5,187 nt of DNA. Origin: Caldifarciminota bacterium RBG_13_43_14 (GTDB taxonomy: Bacteria > Hydrothermota > Tepidihabitantia > SM23-42). The notes below the pieces were generated by a model. That model saw only the letters and a program-made list of their open reading frames with translations. It did no database searches and was not told where the DNA came from. This document shows positions 1 through 5,187 of this stretch, piece after piece. The position numbers and the translations under genes were made by a program. Every line of letters begins with the position of its first letter. The first letter of the stretch is position 1. Location: positions 1-5,187 of the forward strand of contig MEUM01000145.1 in the NCBI GenBank assembly GCA_001771735.1. Reading direction: 5' to 3'.

Positions 1-863
1 TAAGAGTCGATCAAATAACCGGGGATATCCGGTTTTACGATCGGCAGCAGGCTTTTTTGTATTTCCTGAGCGATCTGCATTTCACGCTTCATGCGTTCTT
101 TTTCAACGAGTTCCTGCTGGGCTTTCTTTAATTTTAAGGCCATGATCTTGACCGCATGAGCGATTCGACCGATCTCATCGCGACGGGTAGTTATGATCTG
201 ATGGTCAAGGTCACCATCGCCGATCGCCTCGATATCGCCGGTGACCATTCCGAGTGAACCGATAATGAATGACACCAAAATCAAGATACTGGTTATGCCA
301 ATCGCAAGGATGAGCGCAGTGACAACGGTTGCACCCCGTCTTGCCTCACGTACTGCTTTTGCAACCGTTTCTTTCGACAATACTATGTGAACCTCACCGA
401 TACGGTTCTGAAGTACCTCGACCCTCGCACTTATTCCAAAAGCGGTCGTTTGATCGGATAATTTTAGGTCTTGCGTGAGTATCTTGTTAGTACCTAGTTC
501 AAATAAACCGATTGGATATTTATAAACACTGTTGACCAAAGATATATCAGTATGTGCCCATATGCGCATCTGATCATCAAGCACAAAACAATCGATCACG
601 CCGGGGTTTTGATTTTTGGTGTCATAAACCAGTTTTGCCAGTCCCAGGTCGTCTTTCATGACCAGAAGATCTTCAGCCCCGGTCGCGAGATTTTTGCATA
701 TTGCTTCGCCGCGCAGCATTACTTCACGAGAGAGAACCCGGCGTTCGTGATTGATAAAAAAACCATATACCATCGCCATAATGATCAGCGTGAAAAGCAA
801 GAGCCAGATCAGAAACTTGCTCTTTAAGCTTAAGCCGGTGCGGAATTGTTCCGCGTCAGTCAT
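1..863 (-). CDS. Membrane sensor with HAMP domain, RsbU/SpoIIE-type PP2C phosphatase (3' end outside window)
   Basis: An open frame runs from ATG at 863-861 to the left edge (287 residues, no stop), so the C-terminus is missing. Visible in order: a short cytoplasmic N-terminus; TM1 at about residues 17-36; an extracytoplasmic region at about 37-178 that could be a sensor fold; TM2 at about 179-201; a HAMP domain at about 202-250 with IGDGDLD and RRDEIGRI; then a charged coiled-coil linker leading to EMQIAQEIQKSLLP (261-274). That last motif is the characteristic lead-in to SpoIIE/PP2C phosphatase domains of RsbU-type proteins, and the following PDIPGY also fits. Family knowledge: such phosphatases dephosphorylate phospho-serine on STAS antagonists. 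Inference: this is the signal-input phosphatase for the STAS proteins encoded just upstream. Only 5 nt separate it from the upstream stop codon and there is no clear Shine-Dalgarno, which suggests translational coupling. The catalytic domain itself is not in the window; a different output module is possible but unlikely given the linker motif. Confidence 0.88.
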   Translation of the reverse strand, partial: MTDAEQFRTGLSLKSKFLIWLLLFTLIIMAMVYGFFINHERRVLSREVMLRGEAICKNLATGAEDLLVMKDDLGLAKLVYDTKNQNPGVIDCFVLDDQMRIWAHTDISLVNSVYKYPIGLFELGTNKILTQDLKLSDQTTAFGISARVEVLQNRIGEVHIVLSKETVAKAVREARRGATVVTALILAIGITSILILVSFIIGSLGMVTGDIEAIGDGDLDHQIITTRRDEIGRIAHAVKIMALKLKKAQQELVEKERMKREMQIAQEIQKSLLPIVKPDIPGYLIDS

Positions 864-868
864 GCTTT

Positions 869-1822
869 TTAGGGATTGGATTTTGTATATTTGACCAACC
901 GGACAGTAGTACCTTTACCCAGGATGCGGCCTTCAATCTGTCTTGGCGGAGCTTCGCTGAATTCGACGACATCGAAAATCTTCTTGACCAGCTGTAGTCC
1001 CAGGGTATCGGTAATCTTATCCGGCTGCTGTTCAAAACCCTTGCCATAATCAATGACATTAATGACAAGTTTTTCGGTATCGAGTTTATACTCGGCTTCG
1101 ATTATACCGTCTTTGATGCTGTCATAGCCGTGAATAACCGCATTGGATACAAGCTCTTTGGCGAGCAGCTCGATCGTGTCTTCATTTATATCGGTTTTGT
1201 CAATATTGGTGGTTTCATTGAATATTCGATTTAGGAATTCGTATAATATGCAGGCGTATTTCGTTTCGCTTTTCATGGCGATCGCATCGAGATACTTAGC
1301 CTGGTGTATGTATGGGTCCATACTCTGGATCTCTTCCCACAGGGGCTCGGTGGTCAAATAATCGGTCAGGATCTTGACCCAGCGTTCATGATGCTTTATT
1401 TCTTTAGCCGCGCCGACTTCTTTCTGCAAAAATTCAATGATCGCGCTTGATATTGCCGGTTCCTTTTTAAGGTCATCGAAATTCAAATAATATCGGAAAA
1501 GAAAATTAACGCCTAAAAGCCGGAATGGTTTTGAAATAGTCTCATCCGGATAAGAGACAAAAACAAAATCCCGTTTTATTTTTACGATCGTCATTAAAAA
1601 TCCCAGGCCGGTCGATCCGATAAATGTTACCCCATTGAGGTCGACCACATAATTATATTGGAAAGGTATCGTCTTATCTTTGATAATGCCCTGCAAACTA
1701 ATGATCGGCTCGGTGTCCATTGATCCTTTAAGGATTATTGCGCATACACGGGCATCATCATCAAAAGCAAGGCGGCAATTGAGGTTTATTATTTGATGTT
1801 CTTCTTTGTTTAATTCACTCAT
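869..1822 (-). CDS. STAS-HATPase fusion: anti-sigma antagonist joined to RsbW-like kinase
   Basis: This 317-residue soluble protein has two domains. The STAS domain (about 12-115) includes VVDLNGVTFIGSTGLGFL, where S70 aligns with the phospho-acceptor serine of SpoIIAA/RsbV; the usual preceding Asp is Gly69. A mainly helical linker (about 120-205) contains no recognisable histidine-kinase H box. The C-terminal GHKL/HATPase_c domain (about 210-312) has an N box ELVSNAVIHGY (E223, N227), a G1 box DYGKGF (D258, G260, G262), a G2 region TLGLQLVKK and a late glycine-rich GKGTTV, so the ATP site looks intact. Family knowledge: RsbW-type ATPases phosphorylate STAS serines. Having both in one chain is inferred to allow self-phosphorylation or to form an integrated switch. 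It is the first gene of the left transcription unit, behind a consensus promoter, and is followed after 5 nt by the phosphatase gene. The 17-nt predicted leader has no evident Shine-Dalgarno. Domain assignment is confident; the partner and output are unknown. Confidence 0.9.
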   Translation of the reverse strand: MSELNKEEHQIINLNCRLAFDDDARVCAIILKGSMDTEPIISLQGIIKDKTIPFQYNYVVDLNGVTFIGSTGLGFLMTIVKIKRDFVFVSYPDETISKPFRLLGVNFLFRYYLNFDDLKKEPAISSAIIEFLQKEVGAAKEIKHHERWVKILTDYLTTEPLWEEIQSMDPYIHQAKYLDAIAMKSETKYACILYEFLNRIFNETTNIDKTDINEDTIELLAKELVSNAVIHGYDSIKDGIIEAEYKLDTEKLVINVIDYGKGFEQQPDKITDTLGLQLVKKIFDVVEFSEAPPRQIEGRILGKGTTVRLVKYTKSNP

Positions 1823-1845
1823 AATAGTTCACGATAATTTATTCA

Positions 1846-1873
1846 ATTATAGTCTTATTTCCAATTTTGTCAA
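1846..1873 (-). promoter_or_regulatory. Consensus housekeeping (sigma-70/sigma-A type) promoter for the STAS-HATPase/phosphatase unit
   Basis: On the minus strand an exact TTGACA (1873-1868) is followed by a 16-bp spacer and an exact TATAAT (1851-1846). The predicted transcript start is near 1839, an A on the minus strand, giving a leader of about 17 nt before ATG at 1822-1820. The promoter sits between the inverted-repeat element and the gene. It implies that the left two genes are transcribed independently by the main sigma factor rather than only by read-through from the TPR gene. The spacer is 1 bp shorter than the optimal 17. Confidence 0.75.
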
Positions 1874-1889
1874 TTAGATAGTGCAAGGT

Positions 1890-2009
1890 CTCTGAAAAAG
1901 TCATTGCGAGGGAGTGAAACGACCGAAGCAATCTCAGAATTGTTCGTAATATAATAAGATTGCCGCGCCCTTCGGGCTCGCAATGACAAGCGAAAATACT
2001 TTTTCAGAG
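1890..2009. repeat. Inverted-repeat element (~120 bp, MITE/REP-like)
   Basis: The element is bounded by perfect 12-bp inverted ends, CTCTGAAAAAGT (1890-1901) and ACTTTTTCAGAG (1998-2009). Nested inside are GTCATTGCGAG (1900-1910) with CTCGCAATGAC (1977-1987), 11 bp perfect, then GCAATCT (1928-1934) with AGATTGC (1957-1963). A small GCCC-TTC-GGGC hairpin lies at 1967-1977. The right arm carries about 10 extra bases (1988-1997) with no partner in the left arm. The core beginning TCATTGCGAG resembles a dispersed palindrome I know from intergenic regions of many unrelated bacterial genomes. It has no coding capacity, and I see no convincing target-site duplication. It fills the gap between the TPR gene stop and the promoter of the next unit. 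Confidence 0.75.
1895..1987 (-). terminator. Possible intrinsic terminator of the kinase-STAS-TPR unit, formed by the inverted repeat
   Basis: Read on the minus strand, the 11-bp stem GTCATTGCGAG/CTCGCAATGAC closes a long imperfect hairpin, and the distal arm is followed directly by TTTTT (1899-1895). The structure begins 33 nt after the TPR stop codon, and the next consensus promoter lies just beyond it. Position and U-tract fit termination. The large loop (66 nt, with inner stems) is atypical of a compact terminator, so this is inference. Confidence 0.42.
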
Positions 2010-2020
2010 CTCTCAATGCA

Positions 2021-3139
2021 TTATTTTAATATTGCTCTCAAAAACAGCATAAATCCCTTGATCTCATTCTCAACCAGCTCCAGATTTCTTGTTGCATGTT
2101 GATAATTGGGATTGATTTCAACTGCCCTTTTGAATTGAGTTAAGGCGGCATTAAATAACGATCTCATTTTAATTAGATATGCCTTACCAAGGGCATTACG
2201 CAGATCGGCATATTGCGGGCTGGTTTCGATTTTAGCATACATGATATCGATATATTCATCGACCGTTATTGAAACTTCCTTGAGATCACTGTACTTGGAG
2301 AACAATTCAAAATCATAGATGAATTCATGAATATCGGTTTTTTTCATTTCTTCTTTGATCTTTGACAATTGCTTATGTGCTGCAGAAAACTCCTTTTCTT
2401 CGAGGTTTTGAATAGCGCGCTTGAAGGCATCAACCTGGAAGCGGGGATCAAGCAGGGATGCATATTTGAGATTCACGATTGAGGAAATAACGTCTTTTTC
2501 ATTAGGTTTTTCACTTTTGAGGATCTTTTCTTTTAGGATCAATAAACCCAGATTGAAATATGCATCCGCAAAGTTTTTGTTAAAATCGATTGCTTTTCCC
2601 AACTCTTGAAACGCCTCGTCATACATATCTTTTTCAAGGTAGGCAAGACCGAGATCAAGGTAATAGTCGGCATTCGCCGGTGCCAGATATAGCGCCCGTG
2701 TGTACTGAGCGATTGCCCGGTCAATATCGCCTATTTTTTTATAAACGTTGCCCATATTACGGTGGGCATCAGTTAATTGCGGATCTAATTTGATCGCGTT
2801 GGAAAGTGTTTTCTTCGCTTCTTGATAAAAGCCTTTTGCCATAAATAACACGCCGATCTTATTCATTGCATCGGCGTGCATGCTTTTGGAAATACTCTCA
2901 GCCAGTTTAAGCAGATTGGCAAGTGATTCGATCTGATGATTATGCAGCGCCTGGATCAGGTCGATCAGGGTTTTTTCTCTGATCTGATGATCATAGTTTG
3001 TCTCTTTGATATCCAGCACCCGCCCGGATTTGAAGGTCTGGGATATAAGTTTGAATAATTTTGGTTCGGCAAAAGTCTCGATATGGTATATTTCATTATC
3101 ATATTTTAAAGCACTGTCCAGTCCATATGTTCTTGACAT
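2021..3139 (-). CDS. TPR-repeat protein of the partner-switching operon
   Basis: This is a 372-residue protein with no signal peptide and no clear membrane segment. Residues 1-55 form a non-TPR start containing LKYDNEIYHIETFAEP and GRVLDIKETNYD, which resembles an N-terminal module I recall before TPRs in other bacterial proteins (recollection, untested). TPR units are visible at about 90-121, 123-155 (MGNVYKKIGDIDRAIAQYTR, then LYLAP) and 157-189 (LGLAYLEKDMYDEAFQELGK), with a fourth at about 191-230 interrupted by a lysine/glutamate-rich insert. A further repeat lies near 312-345 (NALGKAYL, FKRAVEINP). TPRs bind protein partners, so it may scaffold or sense for the STAS/kinase pair; that is inferred from position only. 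It starts 3 nt after the STAS stop codon and has a good Shine-Dalgarno, so co-transcription is very likely. It is the last gene before the inverted-repeat element. The specific function is unknown. Confidence 0.88.
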   Translation of the reverse strand: MSRTYGLDSALKYDNEIYHIETFAEPKLFKLISQTFKSGRVLDIKETNYDHQIREKTLIDLIQALHNHQIESLANLLKLAESISKSMHADAMNKIGVLFMAKGFYQEAKKTLSNAIKLDPQLTDAHRNMGNVYKKIGDIDRAIAQYTRALYLAPANADYYLDLGLAYLEKDMYDEAFQELGKAIDFNKNFADAYFNLGLLILKEKILKSEKPNEKDVISSIVNLKYASLLDPRFQVDAFKRAIQNLEEKEFSAAHKQLSKIKEEMKKTDIHEFIYDFELFSKYSDLKEVSITVDEYIDIMYAKIETSPQYADLRNALGKAYLIKMRSLFNAALTQFKRAVEINPNYQHATRNLELVENEIKGFMLFLRAILK

Positions 3140-3142
3140 AAT

Positions 3143-3790
3143 TTATTCCTTTTTCTTGCGTTTTTCATACTGCCAGGCATAATATAATCTTTTTTCTTTA
3201 GTATTGAGACCGAGTTTTCGTAATATTCTATACACCTTCCAGGCACTCATTTTATTAAATCCGTAGGGGGGACCCTGGATTATTTTTTTCATCTGCGCCG
3301 CACTTGAGAGCGGAAAGGTCCTTACAATTGTGCGCAACGCATCTTCAATCGTTATTTTGCGGATTGATTCTTGTTTTTTGCCTTGGGATGAGCGAACGGT
3401 TGGTTCGCGTATCGGTTCAAGCAGTAATGATATGTTCAGATCTTTAGCCGCAATTTCAACGCTCGGATAATATTTAGTCACCCGGTGAAGGTCAAGCAAT
3501 TCATAGATCGAGTGAACTTCCTTGATCATGTTAGTGAAAACAATATCACCGCCGCGCTCACGATTCTGTTTAATACGGCTGAGTATTATGCCCCAGCCGG
3601 CTGAGGCAATATAGGTTACACCTCCAAAATCAAGAATAAAAAGATTGGTTTCTTTTTCCAGGGTAATGAATTTATCCTTCAGGATCGAAGCAGTTGCCGA
3701 GTCAATATAACCTTTTAATGTTAAAATCGCACTTTTCATTGAGCCACCCACTAATTTAGATGTAGCAGTCAGAACATCGAGTTCAAGCAT
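3143..3790 (-). CDS. STAS-domain anti-sigma antagonist with basic HTH-like C-terminal extension
   Basis: The protein has 215 residues, about twice the length of a simple RsbV/SpoIIAA antagonist. The STAS domain covers about 3-118, with FILDFGGVTYIASAGWGIIL, where S63 aligns with the phosphorylatable serine; the Asp usually before it is Ala62. Family knowledge: the unphosphorylated form binds and sequesters the RsbW-type kinase, which is encoded immediately upstream with an 8-bp overlap (ATGCTTGA). A linker (about 120-145) leads to an extra domain (about 147-215). Its helices TIEDALRTIVRTFP, SSAAQMKKIIQG and MSAWKVYRILRKLGL look like a helix-turn-helix, followed by a strongly basic tail ending YEKRKKKE. 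The AWKVYRILRKLGLN segment resembles the recognition region of transposase-type HTHs. Nucleic-acid binding is inference; a protein-interaction domain is the alternative. The start is supported by AAGGA 9 nt upstream. Confidence 0.88.
   Translation of the reverse strand: MLELDVLTATSKLVGGSMKSAILTLKGYIDSATASILKDKFITLEKETNLFILDFGGVTYIASAGWGIILSRIKQNRERGGDIVFTNMIKEVHSIYELLDLHRVTKYYPSVEIAAKDLNISLLLEPIREPTVRSSQGKKQESIRKITIEDALRTIVRTFPLSSAAQMKKIIQGPPYGFNKMSAWKVYRILRKLGLNTKEKRLYYAWQYEKRKKKE
3147..3154 (-). promoter_or_regulatory. Ribosome binding site of the TPR gene
   Basis: AAAAAGGA lies 7 nt before ATG at 3139-3137, inside the lysine-rich 3' end of the STAS gene. It supports this start codon and links translation of the two genes. 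Confidence 0.65.
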
Positions 3791-4208
3791 TTTTAATTTT
3801 CCTTATTTTTGTGAGAACAAGTTCATTATGGTTTTTACGCCGGTAATATTTGACTTCATTCATTAGTTTTTTTATCGTAAAAATCCCGAGGCCGCCTGTT
3901 TTTTTGGTCTGGATCACCTGATGCGGCTTGGATGCAGCCTGATAATCTTTTTGAAATGGATTCCCCCAGTCTTTAATCACTATTTTCAGTTTTTTATTTA
4001 AAGGGCGCAATTCTATCCGTATTTTACCTCCATTATTTTTGTAAGCATGGCGCACAACATTAGTACAGGCTTCATCAACTGCGATCTGTACGTGCAAACT
4101 CTCTTCTTTATCCAACCCTAATCGGCGGCATGCACGATCTATTTTCTGTCTTAGATCAATAAAAGATGGTTTTTCGGCATTGTAATCAAACACTATCTGT
4201 TTCTCCAT
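3783..4208 (-). CDS. RsbW-type serine kinase / anti-sigma factor (HATPase_c)
   Basis: This is a single GHKL ATPase domain of about 141 residues, the usual size for RsbW/SpoIIAB proteins. Counting from the 4208 start, the N box is QIAVDEACTNVVRHAY (E46, N50), the G1 box is IKDWGNPF (D80, G82; the second G1 glycine is Asn) and the G2 box is TGGLGIFTIKKLMNEVKYY, a close match to RsbW-family kinases. Family knowledge: these proteins bind ATP, inhibit a sigma factor or other target, and phosphorylate the partner STAS serine. The partner is inferred to be the overlapping STAS gene. In-frame ATGs occur at 4217, 4214 and 4208. I chose 4208 because a promoter -10 ends at 4218 and would place the transcript start near 4211; if that promoter is not used, 4217 (144 residues) is equally possible. 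None of the three has a Shine-Dalgarno. No sigma factor gene is visible nearby. Confidence 0.92.
   Translation of the reverse strand: MEKQIVFDYNAEKPSFIDLRQKIDRACRRLGLDKEESLHVQIAVDEACTNVVRHAYKNNGGKIRIELRPLNKKLKIVIKDWGNPFQKDYQAASKPHQVIQTKKTGGLGIFTIKKLMNEVKYYRRKNHNELVLTKIRKIKNA
3800..3804 (-). promoter_or_regulatory. Ribosome binding site of the STAS gene
   Basis: AAGGA lies 9 nt before ATG at 3790-3788, within the last codons of the kinase gene. With the 8-bp gene overlap it supports coupled, near-stoichiometric expression of kinase and antagonist. Confidence 0.6.
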
Positions 4209-4217
4209 GATCATCAT

Positions 4218-4245
4218 ATTTTATCAGGATCAGGGAACAAGTCAA
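4218..4245 (-). promoter_or_regulatory. Probable promoter of the kinase-STAS-TPR unit, abutting the start codon
   Basis: TTGACT (4245-4240), a 16-bp spacer, then TAAAAT (4223-4218): each hexamer is one base from consensus and the spacing equals that of the promoter at 1873-1846. The -10 touches the first candidate ATG (4217). A transcript start 7 nt downstream falls at about 4211, an A on the minus strand, leaving about 3 nt before ATG 4208. This predicts a nearly leaderless mRNA. Confidence 0.55.
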
Positions 4246-4256
4246 GGGAAAAAAAG

Positions 4257-4298
4257 ACCGTAAACCGTAATGCGGAAAAAATTGCAGAGGTGCAGAGG
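4257..4298. repeat. Two-copy micro-duplications (ACCGTAA x2, TGCAGAGG x2)
   Basis: ACCGTAA is repeated head-to-tail at 4257-4263 and 4264-4270, and TGCAGAGG at 4283-4290 and 4291-4298. Neither lies in a gene. They look like products of slippage or decayed longer arrays; no function is evident. Confidence 0.55.
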
Positions 4299-4322
4299 GG
4301 AAAAAGGGATTTTGTTACTATC

Positions 4323-4427
4323 AAATCCGAAATCCGAAATACTAAACAAATCCCAATAATAAAATTCCAAATTTTTAAATATTGATATTTAGAATTTAGA
4401 AATTGTTTAGAGTTTCGTGCTTCGAAA
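4323..4427. repeat. AT-rich imperfect palindrome in intergenic DNA
   Basis: The arms CGAAATACTAAACAA (4335-4349) and TTGTTTAGAGTTTCG (4403-4417) pair at 13 of 15 positions, including a perfect 8-bp CTAAACAA/TTGTTTAG. Near the centre, AAATAT-TG-ATATTT (4377-4390) is a perfect 6-bp hairpin. The left side starts with a tandem AAATCCG (4323-4329, 4330-4336). It is non-coding and compositionally unlike the genes. It may be a MITE-like relic, or may act as a weak transcription barrier downstream of the LolA-like gene. Confidence 0.5.
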
Positions 4428-4446
4428 TTAGAATATTATAAATCGA

Positions 4447-4495
4447 GTATCATGTATCGTGCATCAAGTATCATGTATCGTGTATCCTGTATCGA
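4447..4495. repeat. Heptamer tandem array, 7 copies of GTATCRT-type unit
   Basis: Seven consecutive 7-bp units run without interruption: GTATCAT, GTATCGT, GCATCAA, GTATCAT, GTATCGT, GTATCCT, GTATCGA. A degenerate AAATCGA (4440-4446) precedes them. The array ends 1 bp before the stop codon of the LolA-like gene. Units 1-2 and 4-5 are identical pairs, which suggests an earlier 14-bp or 21-bp duplication step. Confidence 0.85.
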
Positions 4496-4496
4496 T

Positions 4497-5187
4497 TTAT
4501 TTACGTTCCAGATATCCGATGCTGAAGTATTTGTCCGGTATCGGTGTGTCAAGTTTGATCGCGTCAAATACGAGTTCGGTATAGGTATCTTTTCTTAATT
4601 TGTTGACCATACGTATCCGTACCGGAAGATCGCGTCCCGCGATTTTCCGGCTTTCGAGAACATTTAACTCTTTCATTAATTTGCCGCTCTTGGCGTAGAG
4701 CTCGGTTTTGACCGGTCGATAAGTCTTTTTTATCACCCATACTTTTTGTTTGGCATAATTGATTTCTTCGACCTTAGCGGTCAATTCGAGCACATGGCAA
4801 TCCTGTTCGTTCACCGTATCCGAACCGGTCAGCACAATATCATATTGATCGATCAGACGTTCGTTCCCGGTGAAATCGTCGTAAGAAAAATCACTACCCA
4901 TCATGTTTTGCCTTAACATGTGTCCGGCAATACGGGTGGGCTTGCCGACATCCGGAATATAAATATACATTTCATCACTGAGTTTCAAAAAACGCGTGCC
5001 CTTATCGCGCTCCGGCGCAATAAATTCCATATAGGCATGATCATCACCGCGCGCATAACCCTCAAATGTTTTTTCCCGCACCTGACTGCCGATCGAAATT
5101 ATCATGGTCGCGGTGTATTCGATCGTATTGAAAACGCGGTTATCGTCGATTTTATTGATGATCTCTTCGGCGGTGAGGGCATAAAGC
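4497..5187 (-). CDS. Outer membrane lipoprotein-sorting protein, LolA-like (5' end outside window)
   Basis: The open frame continues past the right edge. It reads LYALTAEEIINKIDDNR and on through the Met at 5105, which is therefore internal and not the start. 229 residues are visible. The sequence fits the LolA-like family of COG2834-type proteins: EEIINKIDDNR near the start, a MEFIAPERDKGTRFLKL strand region, YIYIPDVGKPTRI, the typical GSDFSYDDF motif, then CHVLELTAK, WVIKKTYRPVKTELY and a C-terminal IPDKYFSIGYLERK. The first visible residues LYA followed by LTAEEI look like the end of a signal peptide, so the missing part is probably only about 20 residues. Family knowledge: a periplasmic beta-sheet half-barrel that handles lipid or lipoprotein, often encoded beside RND/MMPL-type exporters; any such neighbour would be off the right edge. 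It is separated from the kinase gene by repeat-rich DNA and is probably not part of that operon. Confidence 0.85.
   Translation of the reverse strand, partial: LYALTAEEIINKIDDNRVFNTIEYTATMIISIGSQVREKTFEGYARGDDHAYMEFIAPERDKGTRFLKLSDEMYIYIPDVGKPTRIAGHMLRQNMMGSDFSYDDFTGNERLIDQYDIVLTGSDTVNEQDCHVLELTAKVEEINYAKQKVWVIKKTYRPVKTELYAKSGKLMKELNVLESRKIAGRDLPVRIRMVNKLRKDTYTELVFDAIKLDTPIPDKYFSIGYLERK

Noticed and set aside
552..827. Plus-strand open frame of 91 codons
   Set aside because: It lies entirely antisense to the continuous HAMP/phosphatase frame, and its product shows no family features or sensible composition.
856..1361. Additional open frames at 856-1068 (minus) and 1143-1361 (plus)
   Set aside because: Both are out-of-frame shadows of the HATPase half of the fusion gene, whose motifs are clear in the main frame.
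2421..2793. Open frames at 2421-2609 and 2590-2793 (plus) and 2539-2724 (minus)
   Set aside because: They overlap the TPR gene, which has well-formed repeats throughout; the alternatives show no domain signal.
2930..2991. Direct repeat GATCTGATGAT at 2930-2940 and 2981-2991
   Set aside because: It is 51 bp apart, in frame, and encodes HQI twice in a helical region; this is best explained by coding sequence rather than a regulatory repeat.
3588..3611. Loss of function in the STAS site because Asp before Ser63 is Ala
   Set aside because: Variants with Ser or Ala at this position (such as YISSAG-type sites) are common in STAS proteins outside the Bacillus type, so it is not evidence of inactivation.
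4440..4495. CRISPR-like array
   Set aside because: Units are 7 bp and contiguous with no spacers, so it is a simple tandem repeat.
5103..5105. ATG as start of the LolA-like gene
   Set aside because: The frame stays open upstream to the window edge and encodes family-typical sequence (LTAEEIINKIDDNR), so this Met is internal.

Overview
All six genes in this window lie on the minus strand, so the locus reads from right to left. The window suggests a Gram-negative bacterium. The rightmost gene encodes an LolA-like envelope protein, and the intergenic DNA carries dispersed palindromes and short tandem repeats of the kind common in genomes of uncultivated bacteria. I cannot name a phylum from this sequence with confidence; a lineage such as the WOR-3/FCB-related candidate phyla would fit, but that is a guess.

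Layout from right to left. (1) 5187 to 4497 is a 5'-truncated gene for an outer-membrane lipoprotein-sorting (LolA-like) protein. (2) 4496 to 4218 is non-coding. It holds a seven-copy heptamer tandem array, an AT-rich imperfect palindrome, several two-copy micro-duplications, and a promoter-like pair of hexamers next to the following gene. (3) 4208 (or 4217) to 2021 is a tight three-gene transcription unit: an RsbW-type serine kinase/anti-sigma ATPase, a STAS-domain antagonist with an unusual basic, HTH-like C-terminal extension, and a TPR protein. (4) 2009 to 1890 is a ~120 bp inverted-repeat element that may also terminate that unit. (5) 1873 to 1846 is a promoter with exact consensus -35 and -10 hexamers. 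(6) 1822 to the left edge is a second two-gene unit: a STAS-HATPase fusion protein, then a membrane protein with two TM segments, a HAMP domain and the start of an RsbU/SpoIIE-type PP2C phosphatase region. The phosphatase catalytic domain lies beyond the left edge.

Together the central genes encode all the components of a partner-switching signalling system: a kinase (RsbW-like), phosphorylatable STAS antagonists, and a membrane sensor phosphatase that would dephosphorylate them. Two things stand out. There are two kinase/STAS sets, one split over two genes and one fused into a single polypeptide. No sigma factor is visible, while one STAS protein carries its own candidate nucleic-acid-binding tail. 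The output target is therefore unknown and may be unconventional.
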